Below are positions 14,000-18,108 of a stretch of DNA of 18,108 nt, piece by piece. The notes under the pieces are model-generated. The model was given only the letters and a program-made list of their open reading frames with translations, was not told the origin of the DNA and searched no databases. A program made the position numbers and the translations under genes. The stretch spans positions 1-18,108 of the forward strand of contig JBAVXH010000008.1 of assembly GCA_049698215.1 (NCBI GenBank), read 5' to 3'. Source of the DNA: PALSA-894 sp049698215. GTDB lineage: Bacteria; Pseudomonadota; Alphaproteobacteria; Rhizobiales; Xanthobacteraceae. Position 1 is the stretch's first letter; each line of letters opens with the position of its first letter.

Positions 14000-15529
14000 A
14001 TGGCCGACGAGAAGAAACCCGCGGGCCCGGACCTCACCAAAGGCGTCCCGCTCTCCTCGATCACCGATGGCGGCTTTCTGCTCGGGCATGTCGGCGACGA
14101 CGCCGTGCTGCTGGTGCGGCAAGGCGCGCAAGTGTTCGCGATCGGCGCTGAATGCACGCACTATCATGGGCCCCTTGCCGAGGGTGTCGTCACGAACGGC
14201 ACCGTGCGCTGCCCCTGGCATCACGCCTGCTTCGACCTGCGTACCGGCGAGGCGCTGCACGCGCCGGCGCTGAGCCCGGTCGCCTGCTGGAAGGTCGAGC
14301 GGCAGGGCGACACCATCACGGTCCGCGAGAAGATGGCGCAGCCGAAGCCGCGTCCGCGCGGCAAAGCATCGGCATCGGCGGCGCCCGACCGTATCGTCAT
14401 TGCCGGCGGCGGCGCGGCGGGCTTTGCGGCCGCCGAGATGCTGCGCCGGCAGGGATGTCAAAACAGCATCACGCTGCTGAGCAGCGACGATGCACCGCCG
14501 GTCGACCGGCCCAACCTATCGAAGGATTATCTCGCCGGGAGCGCGCCCGAGGACTGGCTGCCGCTGCGCGGGGATGATTTTTACCAGGAGAACAACATCG
14601 ACCTGCGGCTCAAAACCGAGGTCGGCAAGATCGACGTGAAGGGCAGCGCCGTCACGCTCAAGGACGGCAGCAGCGTCCCCTACGACCGCCTGCTGCTTGC
14701 AACCGGCGCCGAGCCGGTTCGGCTGCCAATTCCGGGCGCTGACCTGCCGCACGTGCACACGCTGCGCTCGCTCGCCGACTGCCGTGCGATCATCAAGGCC
14801 GCCGATGGCGCCAAGCGCGCGGTGGTGATCGGCGCGAGCTTCATCGGCCTCGAAGTCGCGGCCTCGCTGCGGGCGCGCAAGCTCGAGGTGCACGTGGTCG
14901 CGCCCGAGAAGCGTCCGCTCGAGCGTGTGTTCGGGCCGCAGATGGGCGACTTCATTCGCAAGCTGCATGAAGAGCATGGCGTGATCTTCCATCTGGAGGA
15001 CACGTCCGAGGCCATCGCTGCGAAGCAGGTTAAACTCAAGAGCGGCGGCACACTCGACGCCGATCTCGTGGTGGTCGGCGTCGGCGTGCGCCCGCGCATC
15101 GCGCTGGCGGAAGCTGCCGGCCTTGCGATCGACCGCGGCGTGACGGTCGACGCCACTTTGCGAACCAGCGCGCCGAACATCTTCGCGGCGGGCGACACCG
15201 CGCGCTGGCCCGACCCGCATACGGGTGAAAACATCCGGGTCGAGCATTGGGTGGTGGCCGAGCGGCAGGGTCAGACCGCGGCGCTGAACATGCTGGGGAT
15301 GGGCCAGCGCTACACCGCGGTGCCCTTCTTCTGGAGCCAACACTACGACATTCCGATCAACTACGTCGGGCACGCCGAGAAATGGGACGATATCGCGATC
15401 GAGGGAGACATCGCGGGCAAGGATTGCGTGCTGCGCTACCGCCGCGGCGGCAAGACCCTGGCCGTCGCCTCGATCTTCCGCGACAGAGAGAGCCTGGAAG
15501 CCGAGATCGCGATGGAACGGGCAGCCTGA
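14000..15529 (+). CDS. Rieske-domain FAD/NAD(P)H oxidoreductase (AIFM3-like), 509 aa
   Basis: A ferredoxin-reductase-type flavoprotein with its own N-terminal Rieske [2Fe-2S] domain. Cluster ligands are C52-x-H54 (ECTHYHGPL) and C71-x2-H74 (CPWHHACF). A linker follows (about 112-128), then FAD-binding IVIAGGGAAGFAAAEML (132-148), NAD(P)H-binding AVVIGASFIGLEVAASLRAR (274-293), a second FAD motif NIFAAGDTARW and a C-terminal interface domain. It probably passes electrons from NAD(P)H through FAD to the built-in cluster and then to an unknown acceptor; the animal homologue is AIFM3. A good site (gagagga) precedes the ATG. A REP palindrome begins 8 bp after the stop, and its last 36 bp are repeated at 16220-16255. 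Confidence 0.87.
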   Translation: MADEKKPAGPDLTKGVPLSSITDGGFLLGHVGDDAVLLVRQGAQVFAIGAECTHYHGPLAEGVVTNGTVRCPWHHACFDLRTGEALHAPALSPVACWKVERQGDTITVREKMAQPKPRPRGKASASAAPDRIVIAGGGAAGFAAAEMLRRQGCQNSITLLSSDDAPPVDRPNLSKDYLAGSAPEDWLPLRGDDFYQENNIDLRLKTEVGKIDVKGSAVTLKDGSSVPYDRLLLATGAEPVRLPIPGADLPHVHTLRSLADCRAIIKAADGAKRAVVIGASFIGLEVAASLRARKLEVHVVAPEKRPLERVFGPQMGDFIRKLHEEHGVIFHLEDTSEAIAAKQVKLKSGGTLDADLVVVGVGVRPRIALAEAAGLAIDRGVTVDATLRTSAPNIFAAGDTARWPDPHTGENIRVEHWVVAERQGQTAALNMLGMGQRYTAVPFFWSQHYDIPINYVGHAEKWDDIAIEGDIAGKDCVLRYRRGGKTLAVASIFRDRESLEAEIAMERAA

Positions 15530-15536
15530 TCCAGTC

Positions 15537-15569
15537 CGTAGGGCGGATTAGCGAAGCGTAATCCGCCAA
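15537..15569. repeat. REP sequence, left copy (33-bp inverted repeat)
   Basis: A perfect inverted copy of 16185-16217. It contains an imperfect hairpin, ggcggatta (15542-15550) pairing with taatccgcc around a gcgaagcg centre. It lies between the reductase stop and the RAYT gene and may also act as a 3'-end stabiliser or terminator of the reductase transcript. Confidence 0.9.
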
Positions 15570-15601
15570 CGATCCTCATCTAGGGTGATACCTTCCCGGT
15601 C

Positions 15602-16135
15602 ATGCCGAACTATCGCCGCGCGTTCATCCCAGGCGGATGCTGGTTCTTCACCGTCAACTTGCTGGAGCGGAAAAGAACGCTTCTGGTCGATCATATCGAC
15701 TCGCTCCGCGAGGCGACCGCTAAGACGCGCCACAAGTATCCCTTCGAGATTGACGCTTTCGTCGTAATGCCGGATCACCTGCACGCCGTCTGGACGCTGC
15801 CGCCGGGCGACGCGGATTTCTCCACCCGCTGGCGCCTTATCAAGACCTCCTTCGCGAAATCGTTGCCGAAGCAGGAACGACTGAGTGCCGTCCGGAAGGC
15901 GCGCAACGAGCGCGGCATCTGGCAGCGGAGGTTTTGGGAGCACGTGGTTCGCGATGAGACCGATTACGCTCGGCACATCGAGTATTGCTATATCAACCCC
16001 GTGAAACATGGCCTCGTCACACGCGTGCGCGATTGGCCACATTCGTCGTTTCACCGCGACGTGGAACGGGGAATTTTCCCCCTGGATTGGGCAGGCGATG
16101 TTCGAGCCGACGGCGAGTTCGGTGAAGCTTTGTAG
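15602..16135 (+). CDS. REP-associated tyrosine transposase (RAYT, IS200/IS605-like), 177 aa
   Basis: A Y1 transposase-family HUH endonuclease that acts on single-stranded REP DNA. The metal-binding HUH motif is His59-Leu-His61 in VMPDHLHAVW. The conserved C-terminal block WQRRFWEHVVRDETDYARHIEYCYINPVKHGLV spans 107-139 and contains the nucleophile; Tyr128 and Tyr130 are the candidates and I cannot separate them by eye. DWPHSSFHRDV and the 177-residue length are typical of the family, so the protein appears intact. It is flanked by REP sequences on both sides, as usual. The stop codon TAG lies within a degenerate REP. Host-type codon use and absence of damage suggest a long-resident, vertically inherited gene. 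Confidence 0.92.
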   Translation: MPNYRRAFIPGGCWFFTVNLLERKRTLLVDHIDSLREATAKTRHKYPFEIDAFVVMPDHLHAVWTLPPGDADFSTRWRLIKTSFAKSLPKQERLSAVRKARNERGIWQRRFWEHVVRDETDYARHIEYCYINPVKHGLVTRVRDWPHSSFHRDVERGIFPLDWAGDVRADGEFGEAL

Positions 16136-16151
16136 GGTGGATCAGCCGAAG
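16132..16151 (+). repeat. Degenerate half REP overlapping the RAYT stop
   Basis: gtagggtggatcagccgaag matches the first half of the flanking REP (gtagggcggattagcgaag) except for two substitutions and one inserted base. The RAYT stop TAG (16133-16135) is part of it. No complementary second half follows. Confidence 0.6.
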
Positions 16152-16184
16152 ACCAAATTTCTCTGCTTGCACTGTCGAGCCGAC

Positions 16185-16217
16185 TTGGCGGATTACGCTT
16201 CGCTAATCCGCCCTACG
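16185..16217. repeat. REP sequence, right copy (33-bp inverted repeat)
   Basis: The exact reverse complement of 15537-15569, defining the right end of the RAYT unit. The repeated reductase-gene tail begins 2 bp further on. Confidence 0.9.
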
Positions 16218-16219
16218 CA

Positions 16220-16255
16220 CTGGAAGCCGAGATCGCGATGGAACGCGCCGCCTGA
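16220..16255 (+). repeat. Second copy of the reductase gene 3' end
   Basis: 36 bp matching 15494-15529 at 34 positions, encoding the same LEAEIAMERAA and stop. Both differences (G15520/C16246 and A15523/C16249) are third-codon-position changes that keep Arg and Ala. This copy has no upstream gene attached; the RAYT unit separates it from the intact gene. Confidence 0.9.
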
Positions 16256-16297
16256 CACTGGCCGTGGCAGGCCGGAGCGGGTAGAAAGTCAATTCAG

Positions 16298-16408
16298 CCC
16301 TCGTCCTGAGGAGCGGCCGAAGGCCGCGTCTCGAAGGATGGCCGCATACTCTGAGTTTCGGGCCATCCTTCGTGACGCCTCGCTCCGCTCGGCTCCTCAG
16401 GATGAGGG
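16298..16408. repeat. 111-bp palindromic intergenic repeat upstream of hemB
   Basis: End arms ccctcgtcctgaggagc (16298-16314) and gctcctcaggatgaggg (16392-16408) pair with one mismatch. An inner 12-bp perfect stem is 16332-16343 with 16361-16372. Repeats of this type (CCTCATCCTGAGGAGC ... GCTCCTCAGGATGAGG) are widespread between Rhizobiales genes. It ends 27 bp before the hemB start, so it would be in or next to the hemB leader. Confidence 0.8.
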
Positions 16409-16435
16409 CAGAACGTGCCGTTCCGGAGAACCGCC

Positions 16436-17503
16436 ATGGCGATCAAATACGGCCGCCCGATCGACTACCGCCCGCGTCCTGTCGAGGTGGAAGCGCCGGC
16501 GCACAGCGCACCGCCGCTCGACCTCGCCACGCGCATGCGGCGCAACCGCAAGTCCGAGTGGGCGCGGCGCATGGTGCGCGAGAATGTGCTCACCGCGGAC
16601 GACCTGATCTGGCCGCTGTTCGTCGTCGCGGGAAAGAATGTGCGCGTGCCGGTCGGCTCGATGCCGGGCGTGGATCGGCTCTCGGTCGACCAGGCGGTGC
16701 GCGACGCGGTGCGTGCGGCGGAGCTCCATATCCCGTGCATCGCGCTCTTTCCGTACACCGATCCGAACCTGCGCGATGAGAGCGGCAGCGAAGCGCTCAA
16801 CCCCGACAATCTGGTCTGCCAGGCGATCCGCGCCATCAAGAAGGAAGTGCCCGATATCGGCATCCTCTGCGATGTCGCGCTCGATCCCTACACCAGCCAC
16901 GGCCATGATGGCCTGATGCGCGGCAACGAGATCGTCAACGACGAGACGGTCGAGGTGCTGGTGCGGCAGGCGCTGGTCGAGGCGGAGGCCGGCTGCGACA
17001 TCATCGCGCCCTCCGACATGATGGACGGGCGCGTCGGCGCGATCCGCGCCGCGCTCGACGAGGCCGGGCACACCGACGTGCAGATCATGGCCTACGCGGC
17101 CAAGTATGCGTCGGCCTTCTATGGCCCGTTCCGCGACGCGGTCGGCTCATCCAAGACGCTCATCGGCGACAAGCGCACTTACCAGATGGATCCGGCCAAT
17201 TCCGACGAGGCGCTGCGCGAGGTCGAGCTCGACATCGCGGAAGGCGCCGACATGGTGATGGTGAAGCCCGGCCTGCCCTACCTGGACATCGTCCGGCGCG
17301 TGAAGGACGCCTTCGGCATGCCGACCTTCGCCTACCAGGTGTCCGGAGAGTATTCGATGATCATGGCGGCGGCGCAGAACGGCTGGCTCGACGGCGAGCA
17401 CGCCATGCTGGAAAGCCTGACCGCCTTCAAGCGCGCGGGCGCTGACGGAGTGCTGACCTATTTCGCCCCGATGGCGGCGGAGAAACTCAAAAGCCACACC
17501 TAG
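16436..17503 (+). CDS. hemB: Delta-aminolevulinic acid dehydratase (porphobilinogen synthase), 355 aa
   Basis: Condenses two 5-aminolevulinate molecules to porphobilinogen in haem and tetrapyrrole synthesis. The signature VMVKPGLPYLDIV holds Schiff-base Lys277; the second active-site Lys223 is in AYAAKYASAFYGPFRDA. The metal site reads DVALDPYTSHGHDG (146-159): Asp150 and Asp158 replace the cysteines of zinc enzymes, as in the Mg-dependent Bradyrhizobium type. The N-terminal arm (RMRRNRKSEWARRMVRENVL) is typical. ATG 16436 is chosen because ggagaa lies 5 nt before it; a GTG 21 bp upstream is less likely. Length matches the family. It follows a 111-bp palindrome and ends at a probable terminator. 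Confidence 0.95.
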   Translation: MAIKYGRPIDYRPRPVEVEAPAHSAPPLDLATRMRRNRKSEWARRMVRENVLTADDLIWPLFVVAGKNVRVPVGSMPGVDRLSVDQAVRDAVRAAELHIPCIALFPYTDPNLRDESGSEALNPDNLVCQAIRAIKKEVPDIGILCDVALDPYTSHGHDGLMRGNEIVNDETVEVLVRQALVEAEAGCDIIAPSDMMDGRVGAIRAALDEAGHTDVQIMAYAAKYASAFYGPFRDAVGSSKTLIGDKRTYQMDPANSDEALREVELDIAEGADMVMVKPGLPYLDIVRRVKDAFGMPTFAYQVSGEYSMIMAAAQNGWLDGEHAMLESLTAFKRAGADGVLTYFAPMAAEKLKSHT

Positions 17504-17516
17504 GCATTCTCGTCGG

Positions 17517-17553
17517 CCCGGCGCGAATACAGCTTTCGCGGGACCGGGGTTTT
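17517..17553 (+). terminator. Probable Rho-independent terminator of hemB
   Basis: Stem of cccgg-cgcgaa (17517-17527) with ttcgcg (17535-17540) and ccggg (17544-17548), interrupted by a 3-nt bulge, a 7-nt loop, followed by g and TTTT. It begins 14 bp after the hemB stop. Confidence 0.6.
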
Positions 17554-17592
17554 CACTATCATTCCGCCAGTTGTGTCATCGGATTGTCAACG

Positions 17593-18108
17593 ATGACGTT
17601 TGGCGACAGGGCGGAGGATCGGCGAGCCAAGGTCGGCACCAAGGTGCTGGCGTTCGGCGTCGCTATTTTCGCTGTGCTCGGGTCCTTCTGGACCATCGTC
17701 TGGTTCATCCGCTCCTATGTCGAACCCCCGCGGGTGACGATCTCGCCAGCGCTGGCGTTGGCCTCCCTCGACAGCAAGCCGGTCCCGCGGCCGGCGCCTG
17801 CGGCCGCACCAGAGCCCACGGGAAGCATTTCGCAACCAAGGCCCGCGGTTTCGCCCGCCATGGCCGAGGCGGCGCCGGCAGGCGCCCCACCCGCGAAACA
17901 AGCCGCACCTGCCGAGCAACCCAGCACGGCGAATTCGATTGCCGACCGTTGGATGCCGATGACGACGGCTCCGGCGAATGAGCCTCCGCCGCCCGCCGCG
18001 CCGCAGGCCGAGACGACGGCGACGATCCCGGCGCCGGCATCAGAGCCGTCCGATGACAACGTCGCCGAAAGCTCGGTCCCGGCGATTTCCGGACCGGCGC
18101 CCTTGCCC
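17593..18108 (+). CDS. Pro/Ala-rich single-pass membrane protein, N-terminal part (runs off the window)
   Basis: ATG 17593 opens a frame with no stop through the window end (172 codons). A short charged cytoplasmic start (MTFGDRAEDRRAKVGTKVLA) leads into one membrane helix (about residues 18-40, FGVAIFAVLGSFWTIVWF), then a long low-complexity region rich in Ala, Pro, Glu and Ser on the far side of the membrane. Such layouts occur in envelope proteins with a C-terminal SPOR, SH3 or peptidoglycan-binding domain, but that part is missing. There is no clear Shine-Dalgarno. Function cannot be assigned; the gene call rests on the open frame and the sensible membrane topology. Confidence 0.65.
   Translation, partial: MTFGDRAEDRRAKVGTKVLAFGVAIFAVLGSFWTIVWFIRSYVEPPRVTISPALALASLDSKPVPRPAPAAAPEPTGSISQPRPAVSPAMAEAAPAGAPPAKQAAPAEQPSTANSIADRWMPMTTAPANEPPPPAAPQAETTATIPAPASEPSDDNVAESSVPAISGPAPLP

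Larger units (their letters stand above)
15537..16217 (+). mobile_element. RAYT-REP unit (REPtron-like), about 681 bp
   Basis: A single-gene unit: a REP, the RAYT gene, a degenerate half REP overlapping the RAYT stop, and an inverted REP perfectly matching the left one over 33 bp. RAYT proteins are IS200/IS605-like HUH enzymes thought to mobilise REP sequences. No classical target duplication is expected for this class, yet a 36-bp repeat of the flanking gene tail is present outside the unit. Confidence 0.8.

Noticed and set aside
16220..16255. The repeated gene tail as a remnant of a second full reductase gene
   Set aside because: Only 36 bp are shared and the sequence before it is the REP end; no further reductase-like sequence was seen, so it is listed as a repeat and not a pseudogene.
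16008..16779. Plus-strand frames of 199 and 135 codons crossing the REP, gene-tail copy and hemB start
   Set aside because: They cross repeats and the hemB gene in the wrong frame and show no natural protein features.

Overview
The window is GC-rich and reads as the chromosome of an alphaproteobacterium of the order Hyphomicrobiales (Rhizobiales), probably near Bradyrhizobium/Xanthobacteraceae. The evidence is an LdtR-type MarR regulator close to an L,D-transpeptidase-like gene, a BacA/BclA-type ABC transporter, a metal-site variant of HemB (Asp in place of the zinc cysteines), a perfect EcfG-type (general stress) promoter, and intergenic palindromes typical of this order. No rRNA, tRNA, CRISPR array or prophage was seen. 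This is mostly ordinary chromosome with one small mobile unit.

Layout. 1-1.7 kb, cell envelope: the start of a Tat-exported L,D-transpeptidase-like gene (minus), a 61-residue hypothetical (plus), a 38-residue hydrophilic ORF and a DUF3309 membrane peptide (minus), and the ldtR-like regulator (minus) with its own terminator. 1.7-5.9 kb: a tight minus-strand operon for a Tat-exported gluconate-2-dehydrogenase subunit-3-like protein, a GMC flavoprotein with a Cys-rich motif, a single-haem cytochrome c and a 3-hydroxyisobutyrate dehydrogenase (MmsB). 6.0-6.7 kb: a divergent pair of small dimeric alpha/beta-barrel proteins (NIPSNAP and ABM). 6.7-8.6 kb: a minus-strand operon DUF1772 > 3-hydroxyisobutyryl-CoA hydrolase > four-helix membrane protein. 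8.7-10.6 kb: a BacA/YddA-like ABC transporter behind the EcfG-type promoter. 10.7-12.6 kb: an unpartnered sensor histidine kinase with a periplasmic binding-protein-like sensor. 12.8-15.5 kb: acyl-CoA dehydrogenase, probably isobutyryl-CoA dehydrogenase, divergent from a Rieske-FAD reductase. 15.5-16.3 kb: a REP-associated tyrosine transposase (RAYT) between perfect inverted REP copies. 16.4-18.1 kb: hemB, its terminator, and the start of a Pro/Ala-rich membrane-anchored protein.

How the genes work together. Three enzymes of valine breakdown lie in three separate transcription units: isobutyryl-CoA dehydrogenase, 3-hydroxyisobutyryl-CoA hydrolase and MmsB. MmsB is the last gene of an operon that otherwise encodes a periplasmic flavoprotein/cytochrome dehydrogenase, so that dehydrogenase may oxidise an alcohol or hydroxy acid related to this carbon flow; this is inference.

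The most unusual structure is the RAYT unit. It sits between perfect 33-bp inverted REP sequences, and the last 36 bp of the preceding reductase gene, stop codon included, are repeated just beyond the far REP. The two differences between the copies are synonymous. Other items worth a look are the EcfG promoter, a 22-bp direct repeat offset by exactly 300 bp around a small gene, and a palindromic repeat lodged inside the dehydrogenase operon.
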